Assembly: GCA_038207585.1 (NCBI GenBank)
Contig: JBBQZP010000024.1
Location: 1-64,000 of the forward strand
From: JBBQZP01 sp038207585
GTDB taxonomy: Bacteria > Pseudomonadota > Alphaproteobacteria > Rhodobacterales > Rhodobacteraceae
Direction of reading: 5' to 3'
Length of the DNA stretch: 64,000 nucleotides
Under the pieces are notes generated by a model. The model saw only the letters and a program-made list of their open reading frames with translations, made no database searches and was not told where the DNA came from. This document shows, in pieces, positions 42,077-49,910 of this stretch. Position numbers and translations under genes: made by a program. Numbering within the stretch: the stretch's first letter is position 1; each line of letters begins with the position of its first letter.

Positions 42077-42716
42077 AATTCAGCGTCAGTGCCGAGATAT
42101 CTCCGTCGATCCGGCTTTCGGTATCATCACTGTCGGCACTGACGGCCACGCCCACCAAGGCCCCCGGCGCACCGCCGAATACCCGCGCGTAATCACCCGC
42201 AAGATCAACGCTTTCATCATACGCGCCCGTTCCCGAGGGACGAAGGATCAGCGTCTTGCCGCGCGCCCCAAGATAGGGGCTGGCCAGAACCGCACCTCGT
42301 TTCGCATTCCCGCCCCAGACGTAAACCAGCACCCGCGCGGCATCTGACCGCAGCAGCTTGGCGATGCCTGCACCTTTCAGGCGTTCAGCCTCGGCCTGCG
42401 GCAAGTAAACAAAGTATAGCGACAGGTTGCGGTCATCGCCGCCCTTTTTGGCAAGGTCGGTGGCAGGCACGCCTTCCCGCACACGCCAGCCCCAACGGGC
42501 TGAGGTGGCAGACCAATCCGCCGTGGCCAACGGGCGGTAGGTGATCGACACCGCGCCGTCCGAGCCGACCGTCAACTGCTTGCCGTTGAAACCATACTCA
42601 TTGCCGGAAAAGAGAGAAAACCGCTGCACTTTCCATGCGCCATCAAAAGGAACCGGGCCGGCCAGAAGTGGCGTTGCGGCAAGCGAAAAAGTCACGGCGA
42701 GGAATGCTGTTTTCAT
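42075..42716 (-). CDS. DUF3047 family secreted protein
   Basis: 213 residues. Signal peptide MKTAFLAVTFSLAATPLLAG, then DUF3047 marks: GWRVREGVPATDLAKKGGDDRNLSLYFVY, RVLVYVWGG, RPSGTGAYDESVDLAGDYARVFG and the closing SADSDDTESRIDGDISALTL. The family is periplasmic with no known activity. It converges on ccrM. Confidence 0.85.
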   Translation of the reverse strand: MKTAFLAVTFSLAATPLLAGPVPFDGAWKVQRFSLFSGNEYGFNGKQLTVGSDGAVSITYRPLATADWSATSARWGWRVREGVPATDLAKKGGDDRNLSLYFVYLPQAEAERLKGAGIAKLLRSDAARVLVYVWGGNAKRGAVLASPYLGARGKTLILRPSGTGAYDESVDLAGDYARVFGGAPGALVGVAVSADSDDTESRIDGDISALTLN

Positions 42717-42763
42717 AGGCCTAAGATAGCCCACCACCCGATCACGCGCCCTTAACGTTTGCG

Positions 42764-43915
42764 TCAGTGCGCGGCACTGCCCGGAAGCGGGTTCAGCGCC
42801 TTGTTATAGGGGTGCCAGTCTTGCACATCGGGATACCACGTCTTGCGCCATTCCTTGACGCGGCGGTTCATCACCCGTTTCCACAGCGGCGGGATCATCG
42901 CGATCGTCGTCATGATGGGGTAGCCGTAAGGCAGTTGCGGGGCCTGATCGGCTCCGAAATTCTGCAACAGGGGAAAGCGGCGGTCAGGTTTGTAATGGTG
43001 ATCGGAATGGCGCTGCAGGTTGATCAGAAGCCAGTTCGACGCCTTGGTTGACTGGTTCCACGAATGGTGCGGCTGGACGTGTTCATACTTGCCATTGCCA
43101 AGGTGGCGGCGGGTCAGGCCATAGTGTTCGACGTAATTCACCAGCTCAAGTTGCCAGATCGCGACAGCCGCCTGCCAGATGAAAAGCGCAAGCCCCTGCC
43201 AACCGCCCAAGACCAGCGCAAGGAACAGCATCGCCAGTTGCAAAGCGCCATAGCGCCAGAACGGATTGCTGAAATCTGATGCGGGCAGGCCCTTGCGGGC
43301 CAGCATCGCCGCTTCGGCCTTCCATGACGACACCGCGCATTGCCGCAAGACACGCGGGAAAAAGCGGTGGAAGCCTTCGTTATAGCGCGCGGTGACCGGA
43401 TCGCGCGGGGTGCCGATGTAAAGGTGATGCACCCGCAGATGTTCCGACCGAAAGTGCGAGTAAAGCACCGACGCCAGCAGCAGATCGCCCAGCCAGCGTT
43501 CCACTTTCGATTTCTGGTGCATCAGTTCGTGGCTGTAAACGATGCCGATGGTGCCGGAAATCACGCCCATACCGAAGAACAGCCCGGCCTTTTCCCAGCC
43601 GCCCAGATGGGAGGTGTGGGTGACAAAGAAGATCAGCCCGAACAACAGCACGAACTGCACCGGAAACCAGATCAGCGTGATCAGCCGATACCACCACAGA
43701 CCGCCGTCCGGGGTGGCGGGGTCGATGTTGTCTTCGTTATGGCCGGTGATCATGTCCAGAATGGTGAACAGAACCCAGGTGCACAGCGGCATCAATAGAA
43801 CCGTCCAGCCGCCGACCGTGGCGCCCAGAATAGCCACCGGCACCAATGCCAGCGACAGCCAGAAGGGCGCGGCATCGGCAAAGCGGGGGGAGGTTGAGGC
43901 GGGCAGGTCGGTCAT
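42764..43915 (-). CDS. alkB: Alkane 1-monooxygenase (AlkB-type integral membrane hydroxylase)
   Basis: 383 residues. Six membrane helices and the eight-histidine diiron set: HELMHQ, HLRVHH, LQRHSDHHYKPDRR, plus the NYVEHYGL HYG box of alkane hydroxylases. It oxidises medium-chain n-alkanes at the terminal carbon with rubredoxin electrons. No rubredoxin or alkane regulator is adjacent, so the true substrate is open. GGAG 5 bases upstream fixes the ATG at 43915. Confidence 0.92.
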   Translation of the reverse strand: MTDLPASTSPRFADAAPFWLSLALVPVAILGATVGGWTVLLMPLCTWVLFTILDMITGHNEDNIDPATPDGGLWWYRLITLIWFPVQFVLLFGLIFFVTHTSHLGGWEKAGLFFGMGVISGTIGIVYSHELMHQKSKVERWLGDLLLASVLYSHFRSEHLRVHHLYIGTPRDPVTARYNEGFHRFFPRVLRQCAVSSWKAEAAMLARKGLPASDFSNPFWRYGALQLAMLFLALVLGGWQGLALFIWQAAVAIWQLELVNYVEHYGLTRRHLGNGKYEHVQPHHSWNQSTKASNWLLINLQRHSDHHYKPDRRFPLLQNFGADQAPQLPYGYPIMTTIAMIPPLWKRVMNRRVKEWRKTWYPDVQDWHPYNKALNPLPGSAAH

Positions 43916-43961
43916 GGGGTTCTCCGGTTTGCGCGGAATATGCGCTTTATTCGTAAATTTC

Positions 43962-45023
43962 TCAACTGTGACGAAGGGTTGGGGACGCTGCGTCATAGGC
44001 TTTGCGCATCAGGGTGGGCAAATCGGAAGGGCGAAAGTCAGTTTGCGGCAGGAACTGCCCGCGATCCGGGCGACCGGCGGCAACCGGAGCGGCCATCACG
44101 TCAAGAATCAGGTGGAAATGGGTAAAGGTGTGGCGCACCTCGCCCACTGCGTGCCAGTCGGCATTCAGCGGGGAGGTGCCGCCCTGCCCGTCCCAATCGC
44201 TTCCCGGCCAGCCCAGCATGCCGCCCAGAAGTCCGCGTTCGGGCCGCGTTTCCAAAAGCCATGCACCGTCATTGCGCCGCGCGATCCAGACCGTGCCGCG
44301 CCGTACCGGCTTGGCGGCTTTGGGCGTCTTGCGCGGCAGTTCGGCCTGCATACCCGCAGCCCGCGCACGGCACGGCCCCATCCATGGGCAGATCCCGCAG
44401 GCGGGGCTTTTGGGGGTGCAGATCGTGGCGCCAAGATCCATCACCGCCTGCGCGTAGTCACCGGGGCGGGTGCGGGGCGTCTGCGCTTCGGCCAGCCGGG
44501 TCAGTTCGGGTTTGGCGGCGGGCAAAGGTGTTTGCACCAGATGCAGGCGGGCCATCACCCGTTCGACATTGCCGTCCACAACGACCGCCGCTTCGTCGTG
44601 GGCAATCGAGGCGACGGCCGATGCGGTATAGGGCCCGATGCCCGGCAGGCTCAAAAGCCCATCACGCGTGGCCGGAAACACCCCGCCATGATCCGCCACC
44701 ACGGCGCGGGCACAGTGCAAAAGGTTGCGGGCGCGGGCATAGTAGCCAAGGCCCGCCCATTCGCCCATCACATCGCTGTCCGCCGCCGCCGCCAACGCCG
44801 CCACATCGGGCCAGCGCGCGGTAAATCGGTTGAAATAATCGCGCACGGCGGCCACGGTGGTTTGTTGCAGCATCACTTCCGAAAGCCACACGCGGTAGGG
44901 GTCGGGCCGCACGCCTGCCGCGCGGTCGGCAGGCGAGATGCGCCACGGCATCACCCGCGCATGGGCATCATACCAGCCCAGCAAAACATCGCTCAGACCC
45001 GCGATTTCAACCTCGTCACGCAT
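43962..45023 (-). CDS. mutY: A/G-specific adenine glycosylase MutY
   Basis: 353 residues. Helix-hairpin-helix LPGIGPYTASAVASIA, catalytic Asp in VVVDGNVERV, and the iron-sulfur loop CTPKSPACGICPWMGPC (C-x6-C-x2-C-x5-C). The C-terminal NUDIX-like domain (from about residue 235) reads 8-oxoG. It removes A opposite 8-oxoG. It is divergent to the DciA-like gene. Confidence 0.95.
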   Translation of the reverse strand: MRDEVEIAGLSDVLLGWYDAHARVMPWRISPADRAAGVRPDPYRVWLSEVMLQQTTVAAVRDYFNRFTARWPDVAALAAAADSDVMGEWAGLGYYARARNLLHCARAVVADHGGVFPATRDGLLSLPGIGPYTASAVASIAHDEAAVVVDGNVERVMARLHLVQTPLPAAKPELTRLAEAQTPRTRPGDYAQAVMDLGATICTPKSPACGICPWMGPCRARAAGMQAELPRKTPKAAKPVRRGTVWIARRNDGAWLLETRPERGLLGGMLGWPGSDWDGQGGTSPLNADWHAVGEVRHTFTHFHLILDVMAAPVAAGRPDRGQFLPQTDFRPSDLPTLMRKAYDAASPTLRHS

Positions 45024-45104
45024 GTTTTATACCTATCGCGCGGCATTGCACTGGCAGCGGCCGCCTTGGATGACTAGAATAGGGCAATGCAGGGAAACCG
45101 CCAG

Positions 45105-45629
45105 ATGACACGCGCGCCCGATCAGACCCCCAGCCGCAGGAAGCGCGGCTTTGAACCAGCGGGGGGGCTGCTGAAGGACCGTATCCGCACCGCGGGCGAG
45201 GCGCGCGGTTTTGCGGTGTCACGCCTGCTCACGCATTGGGCCGAGGTGGTGGGCGCCGATCTTGCCGCGATGACCCGGCCCGTGAAGATCGGCTATGCCA
45301 AGGGCGGGTTTGGCGGCACGCTGACGCTTCTGGTGCAATCCGTACAGGCGCCAATGGTGCAGATGCAGCTTCCCGCAATGGTCGAAAAAGTCAACGCCTG
45401 CTACGGTTTCCGCGCGATCTCGCGGATTCACCTCACGCAGACTGCTCCGCTGGGCTTTGCCGAAGGGCGGGCCGAATTCGCCCATGCGCCAAAGGAAATC
45501 GCCGCCCCTGCCCCCGACCCCGCGATTGACCGCGCCGCTGCTGACGCGGCCCTTGGCGTGCGTGATGACGGTTTGCGCGATGCGCTGGAATCCCTGACCC
45601 GAAATTTTCTGATCCGTTCCAAACAATAA
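45105..45629 (+). CDS. DUF721/DciA-like protein
   Basis: 174 residues. DUF721 core: VSRLLTHWAEVVGADLAAMTRPVKIGY, LTLLVQSVQAPMVQMQLPAMVEKVNACYG. DciA proteins load the DnaB helicase in bacteria lacking DnaC; that role is inferred for this relative. The segment from residue 115 on is family-specific. ATG at 45087 is an alternative start. The dsbA-like gene follows 13 bases on. Confidence 0.82.
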   Translation: MTRAPDQTPSRRKRGFEPAGGLLKDRIRTAGEARGFAVSRLLTHWAEVVGADLAAMTRPVKIGYAKGGFGGTLTLLVQSVQAPMVQMQLPAMVEKVNACYGFRAISRIHLTQTAPLGFAEGRAEFAHAPKEIAAPAPDPAIDRAAADAALGVRDDGLRDALESLTRNFLIRSKQ

Positions 45630-45642
45630 GATGAGGCCAAGT

Positions 45643-46329
45643 ATGACCAAGAAATCCGGGTTGACCGCCCTTGCGCTGGTCCTGATTGCAGGCTTGGGCC
45701 TGTGGTCCGTTGGCGGGAAAGGCCCGTTGCAAGGCTTTTCCCCGGTGACGGCGGCGATGGCCGAAGATGCGGCAGCCCCGGCCACCACCGAAGCCGCCGC
45801 AATCGTGGTGCCCGACATGGTTCTGGGCAATCCCGATGCAAAGGTGACGCTGGTGGAATACGCGTCCTACACCTGCCCGCATTGCCGCGATTTCCACACC
45901 AATGTGTTCAAGGATTTCAAGAAAAACTACATCGACACCGGCAAGGTGAAATTCGTCTACCGCGAGGTGTATTTCGACAAATACGGACTCTGGGCGGCGA
46001 TGGTGGCCCGCTGTGGTGGCGATCTGCGCTACTTTGGCATCAACAACATCCTGTTTGACACGCAGCAGGAATGGGCCGGGTCGGACGATCCGGCCGTGGT
46101 GGTGGCGAACCTCAAGAAAATCGGGCGCACAGCTGGGATGGATGATCCGACGATTACCGCCTGTCTGGAAAACGGCGACATGGCGACGGCAATGGTCGCC
46201 AAGTATCAGGCCGATTTCACCGCCGACAAGGTGGAAGGCACGCCCACGCTGTTCATCAACGGCGAAAAGCATGGCAACATGAACTACAACGATCTGGCGG
46301 CACTGATCGACGCGGAACTGGCGAAGTAA
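45643..46329 (+). CDS. DsbA-like periplasmic thiol oxidoreductase
   Basis: 228 residues. An N-terminal signal/anchor (residues 6-22) is followed by a thioredoxin fold with active site CPHC in EYASYTCPHCRDFHTNVF and cis-Pro in VEGTPTLFINGEKHG. A helical insert typical of DsbA lies between. It forms disulfides in secreted proteins; several small cysteine-bearing exported proteins occur in this window. Confidence 0.9.
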   Translation: MTKKSGLTALALVLIAGLGLWSVGGKGPLQGFSPVTAAMAEDAAAPATTEAAAIVVPDMVLGNPDAKVTLVEYASYTCPHCRDFHTNVFKDFKKNYIDTGKVKFVYREVYFDKYGLWAAMVARCGGDLRYFGINNILFDTQQEWAGSDDPAVVVANLKKIGRTAGMDDPTITACLENGDMATAMVAKYQADFTADKVEGTPTLFINGEKHGNMNYNDLAALIDAELAK

Positions 46330-46355
46330 ACCAGGTCAGCCACAGCTTTACCCCC

Positions 46356-46391
46356 ATGCGCGCATCCGCTAGGTTGCGCGCATCTTTCTTT
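46356..46391 (+). terminator. Rho-independent terminator of the dsbA-like gene
   Basis: Perfect 8-bp stem ATGCGCGC / GCGCGCAT, 12-base loop, tail CTTTCTTTG, 27 bases past the stop. Confidence 0.7.
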
Positions 46392-46423
46392 GCCACCCTT
46401 CCCGCATTTCAAACGGAGCCTGC

Positions 46424-46669
46424 ATGACCCAGCGCCTGCATCTTGTCTTTGGCGGGGAACTGGTTGATCCGACCAGAACCGCTTTCAAGGATGTGAAAAA
46501 CATCCATGTTGTCGGCATGTTCCCCGATTACGCCTCCGCCCATGCGGCATGGAAGGCCGAAGCGCAGCGCACCGTCGATGATGCCCATATGCGCTATTTC
46601 ATCGCCCATATCCACCGTCTGCGCGATGAGGCCCAGCCCGGCTCGACGACCGAAGAGCTGGGCGCCTGA
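46424..46669 (+). CDS. DUF4170 family small protein
   Basis: 81 residues: LHLVFGGELVDPTRTAFKDV, then HVVGMFPDYASAHAAWKAEAQRTVDDAHMRYFIAHIHRL. The family is alphaproteobacterial and regularly sits upstream of lipid A/Kdo genes, as here 11 bases before waaA. Function is unknown; the position suggests envelope biogenesis. Confidence 0.88.
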   Translation: MTQRLHLVFGGELVDPTRTAFKDVKNIHVVGMFPDYASAHAAWKAEAQRTVDDAHMRYFIAHIHRLRDEAQPGSTTEELGA

Positions 46670-46680
46670 CGAGGACCGAC

Positions 46681-47898
46681 ATGGCGTATTCCCTTGGTCT
46701 GACGCTTTACACCCTTGGTGTATCGCGCGACGTGAAGCCGGTGGATCGCCCGGCTCGCCCGGAGGGATCATTGATATGTCTGCACGCACCATCGGCTGAT
46801 GCAGCACAGGGCATGGCGGAACTGGCACGGCGAGTGGTCGACACAACGAGGCATCGTGTGCTGCTGTGCACCGCGCACCGGGTTGATCCGATGCCCGGAT
46901 TTCTTTTGCAGCCACCGCCGCCCGATACGCCTGCCGAAGTGCGTGCTTTTCTGGATCACTGGCATCCCGATGCGGTGTTGTTATGCGACGGTGAGATACG
47001 CCCTGCCCTATTGCACCAGTATTACGAACGCGGCACGCCGCTGGCGATGGTCAACGCGCGCATGCCGGTGCTGGCAAAAGGCCGTGCGGGATGGTGGCCG
47101 GGATTGTTGCGCGGTCTGCTGGCAAGGATGCCAAAGGTCCTGACGGTGGACGAGATGGCGACACGTTTGTTTCTGCGTGCGGGAAGCCGGGAAGCGGCAG
47201 TCGAGGTTTCGGGCCGCCTCGAAGTCGGTTCGGCGGCGCTGCGCTGCACCGAGGCAGAGCGGGGTGCAATGGCCCGGCTTTTCGGCACCCGTCCGGTCTG
47301 GCTTGCCGCTGGGCTTCCCGAAGCCGAAGACGCCGCCGTGATCGAGGCGCATCGCGCTGCGCTGCGTTTGGCGCACCGGCTTTTGCTGATCGTGGTGCTG
47401 GAGGATGCGTCGCGTGCAAACACCCTTGCATCAAAGATGGAGGTGGAGGGCTGGAGCGTCGCCCGTCGTTCGTCCGAGGAAGACCCAGATGCGGAAACCG
47501 AGGTCTATATTGTCGATACGCCCGAGGAGTACGGGCTCTGGTATCGTCTGGCCCCGGTCACCTTCTTGGGCGGCAGCCTGTTCGGTGCGGGATGCGAACG
47601 AAATCCGATGGAGGCGGCGGCGCTGGGGTCATCAATCCTTTATGGCCCCAATCCGGGGACATTTGCAGGCATCTTCGGTCGGCTGGGGGCGGCACGGGCA
47701 GCCCGTGCCGTAACCGGCGGTGCCGATCTGGCCGAAGCGTTAAGCGATCTTCTGGCCCCCGACCGTGCGGCGCGACTGGCCCATGCGGCCTGGGGTGTGG
47801 CGTCCGAAGGGGCCGAAGTGACCGACCGTATCCTTGCGCTGCTGGAGCAGATGCTGAAGAACCCGGCGCAGCCCGCAGCCATCGCAGCCGCGCAATGA
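46681..47898 (+). CDS. waaA: 3-deoxy-D-manno-octulosonate (Kdo) transferase
   Basis: 405 residues. It has the GT30 layout: N-terminal acceptor domain (LICLHAPSADAAQG, LFLRAGSREAAVEVSGRL) and C-terminal donor domain with PVTFLGGSLFGAGCERNPMEAAALGSSILYGPN, the CMP-Kdo-binding region. It adds Kdo to lipid IVA at the inner membrane. N-terminal anchoring helix is weaker than usual. It overlaps lpxK as ATGA. Confidence 0.9.
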   Translation: MAYSLGLTLYTLGVSRDVKPVDRPARPEGSLICLHAPSADAAQGMAELARRVVDTTRHRVLLCTAHRVDPMPGFLLQPPPPDTPAEVRAFLDHWHPDAVLLCDGEIRPALLHQYYERGTPLAMVNARMPVLAKGRAGWWPGLLRGLLARMPKVLTVDEMATRLFLRAGSREAAVEVSGRLEVGSAALRCTEAERGAMARLFGTRPVWLAAGLPEAEDAAVIEAHRAALRLAHRLLLIVVLEDASRANTLASKMEVEGWSVARRSSEEDPDAETEVYIVDTPEEYGLWYRLAPVTFLGGSLFGAGCERNPMEAAALGSSILYGPNPGTFAGIFGRLGAARAARAVTGGADLAEALSDLLAPDRAARLAHAAWGVASEGAEVTDRILALLEQMLKNPAQPAAIAAAQ

Positions 47899-48866
47899 CC
47901 CCGCCCGACTTCTGGTATCAGCCGCCGGGGCTGGCCTCTGCCCTGCTGGCACCGCTTGGCTGGGCTTTTGGAGCGGCGACGGCGCGCAGGGTGGCACAGC
48001 CGGGCTACCGCGCGGGCATGCCGGTGATCTGCGTCGGCAATCTGAATGTCGGCGGCACCGGCAAGACCCCCACGGTGATCGCCCTGATCCCGCATCTGCC
48101 CGGCGTGCACATCGTTTCGCGCGGCTACGGCGGGGCGCTGTCCGGCCCGGTGCAGGTGAACGAGCGCACCCACACTGCCGCGCAGGTGGGGGATGAGCCG
48201 CTGCTTCTGTCGGCTTTTGCGCCCACATGGGTGGCAAAAGACCGCGCTGCAGGCGTGCGTGCGGCACAAGCTGCGGGCGCAAGGGTGATCCTGCTGGATG
48301 ACGGGTTCCAGAACCCGTCCGTCGTGAAATCCCTGTCCATTCTGGTCGTCGATGCCGCGCGCGGCTTTGGCAACGGGCGCTGCCTGCCTGCGGGGCCATT
48401 GCGCGAGCCTGTGGCGGCCGGCATGGCGCGGGCCGATGCGCTTTTGTCGATCGGCGATGCGGCGGCGCAGGCCGTGTTCGCAACCGCAGGCCCCTTCCCC
48501 GTGCCGCATTTCACCGGGTCGCTTCAGGTGCTGCCCACCGGCATGGATTGGCACGGCACCCGCGTTCTGGCCTTTGCCGGCATCGGCCACCCCGAACGCT
48601 TTTTCGCCACCCTCCGCGACCTTGGCGCGCAGGTCCTGCGGGCTGAACCCCTGTCAGACCACCAACCCCTGACCACCGCCCTGATGACCCGGCTGGAGAT
48701 TGAGGCCGCACGCCTTGGCGCCCAGCTTGTGACAACGGAAAAAGACGCCGTGCGCCTGCCCGAGGCGTTCCGGTCCAAGGTGGTGACGCTGCCGGTGCGG
48801 TTGAGGCTGGACGATGAGTCGGGGATGGAAAGGGTGTTGGCGGGGGTGGTCACAAAAGTCGGTTAA
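47895..48866 (+). CDS. lpxK: Tetraacyldisaccharide 4'-kinase
   Basis: 323 residues. P-loop GNLNVGGTGKTPTVIAL, then HIVSRGYGG, DEPLLLSAFAP, ILLDDGFQNPSVVKSLSILVVDA and TTEKDAVRLPEAF. LpxK phosphorylates the lipid A precursor at the 4' position. The ATG overlaps the waaA stop, consistent with a coupled lipid A operon. Confidence 0.95.
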   Translation: MTPPDFWYQPPGLASALLAPLGWAFGAATARRVAQPGYRAGMPVICVGNLNVGGTGKTPTVIALIPHLPGVHIVSRGYGGALSGPVQVNERTHTAAQVGDEPLLLSAFAPTWVAKDRAAGVRAAQAAGARVILLDDGFQNPSVVKSLSILVVDAARGFGNGRCLPAGPLREPVAAGMARADALLSIGDAAAQAVFATAGPFPVPHFTGSLQVLPTGMDWHGTRVLAFAGIGHPERFFATLRDLGAQVLRAEPLSDHQPLTTALMTRLEIEAARLGAQLVTTEKDAVRLPEAFRSKVVTLPVRLRLDDESGMERVLAGVVTKVG

Positions 48867-48943
48867 ACTCCTGTCCGCTTTGGTGGCAAAGAAGAGTGAA
48901 TGAACGTGGTCAGCGCCAACACTGGCAATCCATCTTCCGTCAG

Positions 48944-49249
48944 CTATTGTCCAAAGTAAGGGTCGCCTGAAATCCAAAATATATCGTACGTTTTTTCTAG
49001 TCGCCGCAAGAATGCCTCTACGTCTGATGCAATGTTTACAGCTTGCAATGTATCGGCACCATAAACCTCTGGAATTACAGCATCGAGCCCATTTATTTCA
49101 ACGTGACATCCTGCAATAATGCTACCAATAGGAAAATTCAAAGAATTCTGCGAAACGACATATGGAGCATGAATTCTAATAGAAAACTCCTTTCGTTCGT
49201 TACTGCCTCTTACAGCATAAAGAAGCTTGCGTTCAGCTATGACGGTCAT
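48944..49249 (-). CDS. AT-rich small protein of unknown function
   Basis: 101 residues: starts MTVIAERKLLYAVRGSNERK and ends YDIFWISGDPYFGQ, with GCHVEINGLDAVIPEVYGADTLQAVNIASD in the middle. Its form resembles DUF6968-type proteins, which I cannot confirm. GC over 49021-49260 is about 42% by my count (101 of 240), far below the surrounding genes. A GAGAG site sets the ATG 4 bases after the stop of the TPR gene, so both were probably one acquired operon. Confidence 0.6.
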   Translation of the reverse strand: MTVIAERKLLYAVRGSNERKEFSIRIHAPYVVSQNSLNFPIGSIIAGCHVEINGLDAVIPEVYGADTLQAVNIASDVEAFLRRLEKTYDIFWISGDPYFGQ

Positions 49250-49252
49250 CAA

Positions 49253-49756
49253 TTACTCTCTCAGAACTAGTTTAATTAAAGCCAGATCATTCAACACCTT
49301 CGGAAAATCATCCCACTCAGAATCAATCGCTTCCAGATGCACCAACGCCTTCCCGAACCTTTCAAGGTCCATATAGGCATGTGCCAGATTGAATCTCACA
49401 CTTGGGTCATCAAAAATGCAGAGCCCGCCCTCAAGAACCTCAATCTGCCGTTCCAGATCAACCTCTGTGTTTGAATAAGCAACATATGACTGTGCGTCTT
49501 CGGGCCACACCTTAATCGCTTCAAGAAAATAACGCGCGGCCTGCGTCAAGTTTCCCTGCGACTCGTGGGCCAGACCCAAAAGATACAGCGCGTGGTTCAG
49601 ATCAGTGTCATATTCAAAGGCCGGTCGTTGCTGACCTTCCTCAACCCACCCGGTCACGAACGCCAGATTGACCAGCACATCATCGGCCGGTGCTTTGTGG
49701 CATTTCGCGAAAAGCCGGTCTGCCTAATCGCTGATCAGGAAAACCGGCGTCGTCAT
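49253..49756 (-). pseudogene. TPR-repeat protein broken by an in-frame TAG
   Basis: From a good start (ATG at 49756 with GGGGGAGGGGG upstream) the frame reads MTTPVFLISD, then TAG at 49726-49724, then ADRLFAKCHKAPADDVLVNL and on without break to 49253. The downstream 141-residue ORF from a GTG at 49678 contains TPR-like helices (LNHALYLLGLAHESQGNLTQAARYFLEA, VRFNLAHAYMDLERFGKAL). A single GAG to TAG change would explain it. Either a pseudogene, or reinitiation yields a shortened protein. Confidence 0.65.
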
Positions 49757-49910
49757 CAAACCCCCTCCCCCTATACAACCAAGCCCAACCCCTGTATCAG
49801 CCCCTCTTCGGCTCCGATCATTCCGGGGCGGCGGGCGAGGAGGCCTGGCCGTGATAGGGAATTCTGGCGCCGCTCATCGGGCAGGCTGCCCCTTATCTTA
49901 GGCAAAGACA

